From contig DATGIQ010000645.1 in assembly GCA_035295665.1 (NCBI GenBank), positions 1 through 19,849 of the forward strand: DNA of 19,849 bases, read 5' to 3'. Below, in pieces: positions 6,816 to 13,229 of the stretch; positions within the stretch are counted from its first letter, which is position 1; every line of letters begins with the position of its first letter. The notes beneath the pieces were generated by a model, which was not told where the DNA came from, did no database searches, and saw only the letters and a program-made list of their open reading frames with translations. The DNA comes from DATGIQ01 sp035295665 (lineage in GTDB: Bacteria > Planctomycetota > Planctomycetia > Gemmatales > Gemmataceae). A program made the translations under genes and the position numbers.

Positions 6816-8135
6816 ATGCTCAAATTGGACCTGAAACGACTCTGTCGGGAGATCACGGAGCGCGAGGTCTTTCAGACCGCCGGCAAGCTTCGCAGCGCAA
6901 CCGGTTTGCTCCTCTCTTGTACGCTGCCGGCGGCGGTCGGGGATACCTGCGAGATCCAAACCCTCAGCGGGGGGAACGTCCTCGCCGAAGTGATTGGCTT
7001 CGCCAATGGAATGGCGCACCTTGCAGCCTTCGAGCGGGGCGGGAAGGTCCACCCCGGCATGCCGGTTGTCCGCAAGGGGCACGGCTTCAGTGTGCCCGTC
7101 GGGGACGTCTTGCTGGGCCGAGTCCTCGATGGTCTGGGGCGGCCCATGGATAACCGCGGGCCGCTGCGTGGCTGCGAATGGCGGTCGCTGGACCGCGCCG
7201 CGCCGGTGCCACTGGAGCGGGCCCGGATTCAGAAGCCCTTCATCACCGGCCAGCGGGTCCTCGACGGTCTGCTCACGCTCGGTCAGGGCCAGCGCGTCGG
7301 CATCTTTGCCGGCTCCGGCGTGGGCAAGAGCACCTTGCTAGGAGAGATCGCCAAGGGCTCGGCCGCCGATGTCAACGTCATCGCCCTGGTCGGCGAGCGT
7401 GGTCGAGAGGTGCGGCCGTTCCTCGATGATTGCATCGGGAAGGAAGGAATGGCCAAGTCGGTGGTCGTGGTGGCCACCTCGGATCAAACGCCGTTGATGC
7501 GGGTACGGGCGGCCCAGGTTGCCATCACCATTGCCGACGCCTACCGGGATCGCGGGGCCAATGTCTTGCTGATGATGGATAGTCTGACGCGGCTGGCGAT
7601 GGCCCAGCGGGAACTGGGACTGGCGTTGGGGGAACCCCCCAGCGCTCGCGGGTACACGCCTTCGGTTTTCCAGTTGCTGGCCGACACCGTGGAGCGGCTC
7701 GGCAATGGTGCCCGCGGCAGCATCACCGGCATTCTGACCGTGCTCGTAGACGGCGGCGACCTCGATGAACCCATTTCGGATTCGGTCCGCTCCCTGGTGG
7801 ACGGACATATCGTTCTCGACCGCCGGCTGGCGGAGCGGGGCCATTACCCGGCGGTAAACGTCGGCCGAAGTGTTAGCCGTACGGCCCACGAGGTGACCAA
7901 TTCTACCCACCAAGAGGCCGCTCGGAAGCTTCGCGAAATCCTGGCTACCTATACCGAAGCGGAGGACCTGATCCGAATCGGTGCTTACGCCAAGGGGACC
8001 AGTCCGCAGGTGGACCGAGCCGTGGAGTTGATGCCGGCGGTGCTGGCGTTCTTGAAACAGCGGACCAATGAGCGCTCGACCTGGGAACACACCGAGACGG
8101 CCCTGGCGCACATCGCAGCCAGTTGGCCATTCTGA
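6816..8135 (+). CDS. fliI: FliI, flagellum-specific ATPase
   Basis: Cytoplasmic ATPase of the type III export apparatus, related to the beta subunit of F-ATPase. It is 439 residues, the normal length. The Walker A motif AGSGVGKS is at 165-172 with Lys171. The catalytic glutamate segment GERGREV is at 193-199, and Walker B (VLLMMDS) has Asp255. Further family blocks are ARGYTPSVFQLLADTVERLG and a C-terminal helical domain with GAYAKGTSPQVDRAVEL. The N-terminal beta-barrel spans about residues 20-95. The chosen ATG at 6816 gives the canonical N-terminus (MLKLDLKRLCREI); upstream codons in this frame overlap fliH and do not look like FliI. No strong ribosome binding site is seen, so coupling to fliH is likely. 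Confidence 0.98.
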   Translation: MLKLDLKRLCREITEREVFQTAGKLRSATGLLLSCTLPAAVGDTCEIQTLSGGNVLAEVIGFANGMAHLAAFERGGKVHPGMPVVRKGHGFSVPVGDVLLGRVLDGLGRPMDNRGPLRGCEWRSLDRAAPVPLERARIQKPFITGQRVLDGLLTLGQGQRVGIFAGSGVGKSTLLGEIAKGSAADVNVIALVGERGREVRPFLDDCIGKEGMAKSVVVVATSDQTPLMRVRAAQVAITIADAYRDRGANVLLMMDSLTRLAMAQRELGLALGEPPSARGYTPSVFQLLADTVERLGNGARGSITGILTVLVDGGDLDEPISDSVRSLVDGHIVLDRRLAERGHYPAVNVGRSVSRTAHEVTNSTHQEAARKLREILATYTEAEDLIRIGAYAKGTSPQVDRAVELMPAVLAFLKQRTNERSTWEHTETALAHIAASWPF

Positions 8136-8214
8136 TGCTTGGCCAGGCGTTTCGCGCCGGTTTGAAGCCCGTGCGAAAATTCAGGTGGGGCGGTAGCAGA
8201 ACCGAGGTGGGAGC

Positions 8215-8664
8215 GTGAAACGGTTCGAATTTCGCATGGAACAGGTGTTGAAGGTCAAACAGCAGCAGGAGCGGCTGGCGGAACTTCGGCAACAGCAGGC
8301 CCGCTTCCGCCTGGAAGCCACTCAAGCCGAGGCCGCGGCGTTGCGAGACCAGATTCATATGTTGGCAATCGCCCTGGAAAAAGGTATGCAAGGGACGGCC
8401 GGGCAACAGCTCTGGAGGGCCCATTATGAGCGATCCAAGTTGCTTGGCCAGGCTCTGACCGCCGCGGAGGCACAGGTCCTGCGCGCGGAGCGGGAACTGA
8501 ACGAGGCCGACCTCCGTCGCCAACAAATTTCCACGGAAGTGGAAGCCTTGCTTCACGTTCGCCAAGAGCAGTGGCAGGTGCATCGCCAGGAAATGGCCCG
8601 GGCTCAGCAGGAGCAGCTGGATGAAATCGGATTGCGGCGGTGGTTGGCTGGGCTGCAAAAATAA
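8215..8664 (+). CDS. fliJ: FliJ, flagellar export chaperone/ATPase stalk
   Basis: FliJ is a small coiled-coil protein that inserts into the FliI hexamer and escorts export chaperones. This one has 149 residues, normal for the family, and is almost entirely helical with many Gln, Glu, Arg and Leu. The N-terminus MKRFEFRMEQVLKVKQQQE matches the FliJ pattern (FxFrLexVLkxk). The start is GTG at 8215 with GGGAG immediately upstream. It lies 79 bp after fliI, the usual place. Confidence 0.9.
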   Translation: MKRFEFRMEQVLKVKQQQERLAELRQQQARFRLEATQAEAAALRDQIHMLAIALEKGMQGTAGQQLWRAHYERSKLLGQALTAAEAQVLRAERELNEADLRRQQISTEVEALLHVRQEQWQVHRQEMARAQQEQLDEIGLRRWLAGLQK

Positions 8665-8694
8665 TTTGTAGGGGCTGCACAAGGGAGAATAACC

Positions 8695-9468
8695 ATGTGG
8701 AAGCTGCTGAGCATCGGCCTGACGGCGGTGGTCCTATTCGCGGCTTCGGCCGGCGTTTCCTGGTATCTCCGCTACCTGCGTGAAGCCAAGAGCGAGCAAG
8801 AGACGACCAAAAAGGCGGAAGCCGAGCCGACACCTCCCAAGCGGACCCCAGGATCGCAAGCTAGCCCGCCCCGTGAGCAGCCCGCCAACCCTTCCATGCC
8901 GGCTGCCGTTCGGCCGCCGTACAATCCCGAAGCCGAAGGCACGGTGCAAATCGCCAGCAAGTTGAAGGAACGCCTCGATTCCATCCATATGCAAGAAGAA
9001 CAGCTATCTTCCCGCCAGAAGAATCTTGAGCTGATTTTCCAGGATATCCGTTCGGAGCGGGCCGGCATCGACGAGAAACGGCGGCAGGTGAGCACTCTCC
9101 TGAAGGCCGTCGAGGAGAAGATGGCGGAACTTGATACGAAGGTGGGCGAGCTTAAACAAAAGCAGCAGCAGAATAATCGAGAAGCCACCGAGCTGAAAAA
9201 GAACATTTCCGAATACGAGAGCGTGGAGAAGGAACGGATCAAGCAAGTGGCCGCCATGTACGATTCCATGGAACCCGACAGTGCCGCGAAGATTCTGCAG
9301 ACCCTGGCGGACTCGGGCAATTTGGACACGGCGGTCAAAATCCTGGCATCGATGCGGGATCGGCAAGCTGCCAAAGTGCTTTCGGTCCTGGGCGACGCTG
9401 CGCTGGCCGCCCAGCTCGTGGAAAAACTCAAGGGACTCAAGAAGCCGGTCGAACCGACGCCGAGATGA
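8695..9468 (+). CDS. MotE-like protein: membrane anchor, coiled coil, MgtE-N-like C-terminus
   Basis: The 257-residue protein has one N-terminal membrane helix (about 4-25, IGLTAVVLFAASAGVSWYL), a Pro/Glu/Lys-rich linker (about 30-78) and a long coiled coil (about 85-180). The compact C-terminal part (about 184-250) contains MYDSMEPDSAAKILQTLAD and MRDRQAAKVLSVLGDAALA. This C-terminal pattern is that of the MgtE N-terminal/FliG-like helical repeat seen in MotE and YlxF-type flagellar proteins, which often follow fliJ. MotE proteins assist periplasmic motor or stator parts in other bacteria; whether this one does is inferred. The ATG has GGGAG 8 bases upstream, 30 bp after fliJ. No fliK or flgD follows, unlike many clusters with this gene. 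Confidence 0.8.
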   Translation: MWKLLSIGLTAVVLFAASAGVSWYLRYLREAKSEQETTKKAEAEPTPPKRTPGSQASPPREQPANPSMPAAVRPPYNPEAEGTVQIASKLKERLDSIHMQEEQLSSRQKNLELIFQDIRSERAGIDEKRRQVSTLLKAVEEKMAELDTKVGELKQKQQQNNREATELKKNISEYESVEKERIKQVAAMYDSMEPDSAAKILQTLADSGNLDTAVKILASMRDRQAAKVLSVLGDAALAAQLVEKLKGLKKPVEPTPR

Positions 9469-9570
9469 GCCGTCTGCTTTGGAGCCGACATCCCATTCAC
9501 GGCGGGGGCAGCGAGCGCGAAACAGAGTTTCGTGGCGTGCGTTCCCAAACCGAGTTGGGAGCGAGGAAAC

Positions 9571-9619
9571 TAGCCGCGGCCGCCAGGGAGAGATGATTGC
9601 TCCCTGATGGCCGCGGCTA
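9571..9619. terminator. Long stem-loop, possible terminator after the MotE-like gene
   Basis: Bases 9571-9590 pair with 9600-9619 at 18 of 20 positions (one of the two exceptions is a G-T pair), with a 9-base loop. The stem contains a TAGCCGCGGCC / GGCCGCGGCTA arm. It lies about 100 bases after the stop of the MotE-like gene. No T-run follows, so termination would be atypical; attenuation or processing are alternatives. Confidence 0.5.
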
Positions 9620-9694
9620 ATCGCTTCTCGGGGCCCGCGCTTTCGCTTCTGTTGGCCCATTCCCACACGTCGCCGCAGATCCACCAGTCTGTTT

Positions 9695-9724
9695 TTGACG
9701 AAAGAACCGAAAAGTCCCTCAAAT
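9695..9724 (+). promoter_or_regulatory. Candidate sigma-70-type promoter for the fliO operon
   Basis: TTGACG at 9695-9700 (5 of 6 to the -35 consensus) and TCAAAT at 9719-9724 (4 of 6 to TATAAT) are 18 bases apart. They lie about 90 bases upstream of the fliO ATG and just after the hairpin cluster. The -10 box is weak, so this rests largely on position. Confidence 0.3.
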
Positions 9725-9812
9725 CTGACCCAGCAATCGTCCGATATCTCTAAATTAGGATCAAGATTTGTCCGCAGTCCGGGCTCCGTAGCAAACCTGG
9801 CGAGGGTGCCGC

Positions 9813-10322
9813 ATGGCCAAGCTCATTGAGCTGGTTTCCCGATGGCGCGGATCGAAGCGCTGGCTCTCGTGCATCGTATTCATTGGGATCGTGGTGACAG
9901 CAGGATTGGCCTTGCCGCAAGTACTGCCAAACGCAACCGCGGTCGGAGAAGCGGCGGCCCCGGCAGGGGGCGCCGCGCAAGATCCGTGGAATTATAACGC
10001 ACCCCCCTTGCCGGAAGCGCCCGACGCCCGGACCATGTTGATGCGGCTGGCGTTGGGGACGGGGATGGTTTCGGGGCTCTGCGTCGGCACGCTATGGCTG
10101 GGTAAGCGCTGGCTCCAAGTGAAGCCTCTACCGACCGGCGGAGCAAAGCAACTGCGGCTGATCGAAGCGCTGCCCTTGCAGGGTCGCTGCTGTGTCTACT
10201 TGCTCCAGGCCGGTTCTCGGCAGGTCCTCGTGGGAGCCGATGGGGGCGGTCTGAGAGCGCTTCTTCCGTTAACCGATTCCTTCGAGCAGACGTTGGCGCA
10301 AGCTCAAGACGGGGATCTTTGA
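9813..10322 (+). CDS. fliO: FliO, flagellar biosynthesis protein
   Basis: FliO helps assemble the FliP core of the export gate. The 169-residue protein has a first hydrophobic helix (about 18-36, signal-anchor-like), an Ala/Pro/Gly-rich periplasmic stretch (about 40-70) and a second membrane helix (about 76-97). The cytoplasmic FliO domain at about 112-152 contains LRLIEALPLQGRCCVYLLQA followed by LVGADGGGLRALLPL, matching the family's beta-rich pattern. FliO is poorly conserved, so its place directly before fliP (24 bp) is important evidence. GAGGG about 7 bases upstream of the ATG is the ribosome binding site. Confidence 0.87.
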   Translation: MAKLIELVSRWRGSKRWLSCIVFIGIVVTAGLALPQVLPNATAVGEAAAPAGGAAQDPWNYNAPPLPEAPDARTMLMRLALGTGMVSGLCVGTLWLGKRWLQVKPLPTGGAKQLRLIEALPLQGRCCVYLLQAGSRQVLVGADGGGLRALLPLTDSFEQTLAQAQDGDL

Positions 10323-10346
10323 AGCGTCCTCCGCGAAGGAGAAACC

Positions 10347-11027
10347 ATGTCGGATTTCGGCAAATTGCTCGAGCACCTGGGGCAGTCGGGTGTCGCCCAA
10401 AACCTCTCGCCGCCCTTGCAGACCGGCCTGTTTCTCGGTGCCCTGGCCCTGCTTCCCGCGGCTTTGGTGAGCTTGACAGCGTTCACGCGCATCGTGATTG
10501 TGCTTTCGTTCCTGCGCCGCGCGGTGACGGCTCAGGAAATTCCGCCCAATATGGTGACGATCGGCCTGGCCTTGTTCTTGACATTTTTCGTGATGGGACC
10601 GACCTGGGAAGAAATTTCCGCCAAGGGCCTGACTCCTTACCTGGATGGCAAGATGAGCGGTGTGGCTGCCTTCGAGCAGGGAACCAACGCCTTGCACAAG
10701 TTCATGCTCCGGCAGACGCGGAGACAGGATTTGGCCCTGTTCCTGCACATGGCCCATGTGACGACGGTCAAGGAACCGGCGGACACGCCGTTCCGTGTCC
10801 TCGTGCCGGCGTTCATGATCAGCGAGCTCAAGACGGCCTTCATCATGGGCTTCAGCATCTATCTGCCGTTTTTGGTCGTAGACCTGGTGGTGGCCAGTGT
10901 GCTGACCTCCATGGGCATGGTCATGATGCCCCCGGTGGTCATCTCGGCTCCGTTCAAAATTCTACTCTTTGTGATTGCGGACGGCTGGCATTTGGTGGCG
11001 CGGGCTCTTAGCCTCAGCTTCCATTGA
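10347..11027 (+). CDS. fliP: FliP, export gate protein
   Basis: Core subunit of the FliP5-FliQ4-FliR1 export channel in the inner membrane. It has 226 residues. Family signatures are clear: LTAFTRIVIVLSFLRRA, then TAQEIPPNMVTIGLALFLTFF and VLVPAFMISELKTAF, followed by GFSIYLPFLVVDLVVASVL. MGMVMMPPVVISAPFKILLF comes near the end. Four membrane segments are expected. There is no obvious cleavable signal peptide, unlike enterobacterial FliP. The ATG has AAGGAG about 6 bases upstream. The stop is followed within 20 bp by the proposed fliQ start. Confidence 0.97.
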   Translation: MSDFGKLLEHLGQSGVAQNLSPPLQTGLFLGALALLPAALVSLTAFTRIVIVLSFLRRAVTAQEIPPNMVTIGLALFLTFFVMGPTWEEISAKGLTPYLDGKMSGVAAFEQGTNALHKFMLRQTRRQDLALFLHMAHVTTVKEPADTPFRVLVPAFMISELKTAFIMGFSIYLPFLVVDLVVASVLTSMGMVMMPPVVISAPFKILLFVIADGWHLVARALSLSFH

Positions 11028-11034
11028 GACCGAG

Positions 11035-11041
11035 AAAGGGG
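11035..11041 (+). promoter_or_regulatory. Ribosome binding site that decides the fliQ start
   Basis: AAAGGGG lies 6 bases upstream of an ATT codon at 11048, the same layout as the site before fliP. There is no ATG near it. The only conventional start in frame upstream is TTG at 11024, which precedes this site and has no Shine-Dalgarno sequence of its own. Confidence 0.55.
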
Positions 11042-11047
11042 ACAACC

Positions 11048-11317
11048 ATTTCCATCTCCCAGGTAATCGAAATTGGCCGGGATGTGCTTTACACCACCCT
11101 GCTGCTGGCGTTGCCGGCGCTCGGTGTCAGCTTGGTCGTTGGCCTGGTCATCAGCATTTTGCAGGTCATCACCGGGATCCAGGAGCAGACCCTGAGCTTC
11201 GTGCCTCGGATCGTGGCGGTAGGGATTGCCCTGGTGTTCACCATGGCCTGGAGCACGCAAGTGGCCACCCAGTTCACCGTGCGGCTATTCAGCCGGCTCG
11301 CGGAGGTAACCCGCTGA
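11048..11317 (+). CDS. fliQ: FliQ, export gate protein (probable ATT start)
   Basis: Small two-helix subunit of the export channel. The body is typical: VIEIGRDVLYTTLLLALPAL, LVISILQVITGIQEQTLSFV and PRIVAVGIALVFTMAW. No ATG or GTG is available at the N-terminus. An ATT at 11048 sits 6 bases after AAAGGGG and gives exactly 89 residues, the E. coli FliQ length, with N-terminus (M)SISQVIEIG. The alternative is TTG at 11024, which overlaps the fliP stop (TTGA) and adds eight residues including RPRKG. I prefer ATT, but the start is not certain. The stop TGA shares its A with the fliR ATG. Confidence 0.9.
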   Translation: MSISQVIEIGRDVLYTTLLLALPALGVSLVVGLVISILQVITGIQEQTLSFVPRIVAVGIALVFTMAWSTQVATQFTVRLFSRLAEVTR

Positions 11318-12081
11318 TGTCCAGCTTGATGTTCACCTTCAGCCTGCTTCTGGCTCGGGTCGGAACATTCGTGGCCGTGCTGCCATTGTTTGGCCAGCTG
11401 ACGCCCCGCATAGTCAAGGCTGGCTTCGCTCTGAGCCTGAGCCTGTTCTGGTTTTATTCCCTGTACGGGGGTGTGACCCAGCGGGAATGGACCGCCCACG
11501 CCGTCGAGGTCGGTTGGCTGGGCTATGGCATTGTCCTGGGTCGCGAGGTAATCCTGGGCGGTCTGCTGGGATATGCCTTCGGCTTGTTCCTGGCCCCGGC
11601 CCAGATTGCAGGGGAGTACCTGACCGAAGAAATGGGACTCTCGTTCGGCAATCAGATCAACCCGGCCAGCGGCACCAGCTCCGGAGCACTGACCCAGGCT
11701 TTGCAAGTTTTTGCCGCGTTCTTGTTCTTGGGGCTCGATGGACATCACACGCTCTTGGCTTTCTTCTATAGTCTGTTTGCTCGTTACCCGGTGGGCGGTG
11801 TGCTCCCCTCCTGGCAAACGCCGCAGTTGATTTCGGGCTTGGCCGCCGCCCAGGAATGGGGGGTGCTCTTGGCGATGCCGATCGGCGCCTGCCTGTTCCT
11901 GACCACGGTTGTGTTGGCGCTCATGACCAAAGCCGCGCCGCAGCTGAATCTGTACTCTGTTGGGTTTCCGCTGCGGTTGGCAACGGGGCTGGTCGGTCTG
12001 TTGTTATTCTTTCCGCAGATGGCATCGAACCTGGTCACTATCTTTGGACGGCTCGAAGCGTTGCTGACACGCTTGGTGTAG
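11317..12081 (+). CDS. fliR: FliR, export gate protein
   Basis: Subunit that completes the FliP/Q/R channel. It has 254 residues and is strongly hydrophobic, with about six to eight membrane segments. Recognisable family parts are LLLARVGTFVAVLPLFG at the N-terminus, GREVILGGLLGYAFGLFLAP, then AGEYLTEEMGLSFGNQINPA and APQLNLYSVGFPLRLATGL. The ATG at 11317 overlaps the fliQ stop by one base and has GGAGGT 9 bases upstream, so translation is probably coupled. flhB follows after 3 bp. The FliR and FlhB proteins are separate here, not fused as in some clostridia. Confidence 0.96.
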   Translation: MSSLMFTFSLLLARVGTFVAVLPLFGQLTPRIVKAGFALSLSLFWFYSLYGGVTQREWTAHAVEVGWLGYGIVLGREVILGGLLGYAFGLFLAPAQIAGEYLTEEMGLSFGNQINPASGTSSGALTQALQVFAAFLFLGLDGHHTLLAFFYSLFARYPVGGVLPSWQTPQLISGLAAAQEWGVLLAMPIGACLFLTTVVLALMTKAAPQLNLYSVGFPLRLATGLVGLLLFFPQMASNLVTIFGRLEALLTRLV

Positions 12082-12084
12082 TGC

Positions 12085-13149
12085 ATGGCCGAAGAGGATT
12101 TTGAATCCAAAACCGAAGCCCCAACCCAGCGCCGGCGCGAGGAGGCTCGGCGACAGGGGATGGTGGCGTTCAGCATGGACCTGGCCGGAGCGATTCAGTT
12201 GTTGGTCGCCGTCGTGGTGCTTGCCGTGAGCGGCGCGTCCATCGGACAGGGATTTCTAGCCCTGGCGCGGTACGATCTGGGTGGCCAGCGGCAGGTTGCT
12301 CTCGACCCGCTGGGAATGCAGGGATTGGTTAGCTCCCTGCTCGGCAGCGGAGCCGAGTTGCTCGGTCGGCTGATGGGGCTGGTCTTTGCTGCAGGGCTGG
12401 CCGTGGGCCTGTTGCAAACGGGGTTCCAATTTACGCCCGAATTGCTCAGCTTGCGCTGGGAACGACTATCGCTGGTCGCCGGATGGGGCCGGCTCTTTTC
12501 GCTATCGACGGTGGTGCGGGCCCTGACCTCGCTGCTCAAGGTCGCGGTCGTGGCAGCCCTGGCTTACTGGGTGGTCCGGGGGCGAACGGTCCCGATTGCG
12601 TTTCTCAGTGAAGCCACCCTGCGGGACGCAGTTGCCCGAGCCTGGGATCTGGCGATGCGTCTGGCCTTGGCCATCGCCAGCGGGTTGGTGTTGATTGGCG
12701 TGCTGGACTACGCCTATCAGCGTTTTCGGTTAGAGAGGTCGCTGCGCATGACCCGCCAGGAGCTGAAAGAGGAAATCAAGCGTGAGGATGGCGACCCGCA
12801 AATCAAAGGGCGCATCCGGCGGCTGCAGCGCGAGATGGCCCAGCGGCGGATGATGCGCGAGGTGCCCAAGGCCACGGTGGTCATCACCAATCCTACCCAT
12901 CTCGCCGTAGCCTTGCGCTATGATCGAGCTACAATGGCCAGCCCGCGCCTCGTTGCCAAGGGTTCTGGCTTCATCGCCGACCGCATCGTGGCTGAGGCCC
13001 GGCAGTACCAGGTGCCGATTGTGCAGCGTCCGCCGCTGGCTCAGGCCCTGTACGGAACGGTCAAGCTCGGCCAGGAGATTCCGGCGGAACTATACTATGT
13101 GGTGGCCGAAGTATTGGCATATGTCTATCGGTTACGCGGGATGGTGTAA
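12085..13149 (+). CDS. flhB: FlhB, export specificity switch protein
   Basis: FlhB sits at the export gate and changes substrate class when it cleaves itself. It has 354 residues. The N-terminus (ESKTEAPTQRRREEARRQG) matches the conserved TEKATPxRxxxARxxG segment. About four membrane helices lie between residues 30 and 215. The cytoplasmic domain has the autocleavage motif NPTH at 269-272, at the same numbers as Salmonella, followed by LAVALRYD. Downstream are VAKGSGFIADRIVAEA and PPLAQALYGTVKLGQEIP. The ATG lies 3 bp after the fliR stop. All key residues are present, so normal hook-to-filament switching is expected. Confidence 0.97.
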   Translation: MAEEDFESKTEAPTQRRREEARRQGMVAFSMDLAGAIQLLVAVVVLAVSGASIGQGFLALARYDLGGQRQVALDPLGMQGLVSSLLGSGAELLGRLMGLVFAAGLAVGLLQTGFQFTPELLSLRWERLSLVAGWGRLFSLSTVVRALTSLLKVAVVAALAYWVVRGRTVPIAFLSEATLRDAVARAWDLAMRLALAIASGLVLIGVLDYAYQRFRLERSLRMTRQELKEEIKREDGDPQIKGRIRRLQREMAQRRMMREVPKATVVITNPTHLAVALRYDRATMASPRLVAKGSGFIADRIVAEARQYQVPIVQRPPLAQALYGTVKLGQEIPAELYYVVAEVLAYVYRLRGMV

Positions 13150-13229
13150 CGCAGTCGGCTGAATGGATGTGCGTAATCTTGCAGTCGCGTGCTCCCGAAT
13201 CACGCATGCTGGTATAGGTAACGTGAACG

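Larger units (their letters stand above)
9469..9812. other. Structured 344-bp intergenic region before the export-gate block
   Basis: No convincing gene is seen. The interval holds three stem-loops in series: 9516-9534 (6-8 bp, 3-base loop), 9543-9560 (6 bp, 6-base loop) and the strong one at 9571-9619. A promoter-like sequence follows at 9695-9724. It probably marks the end of the flgB-to-motE-like transcript and the start of a separate fliO-to-flhA transcript. Confidence 0.6.
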
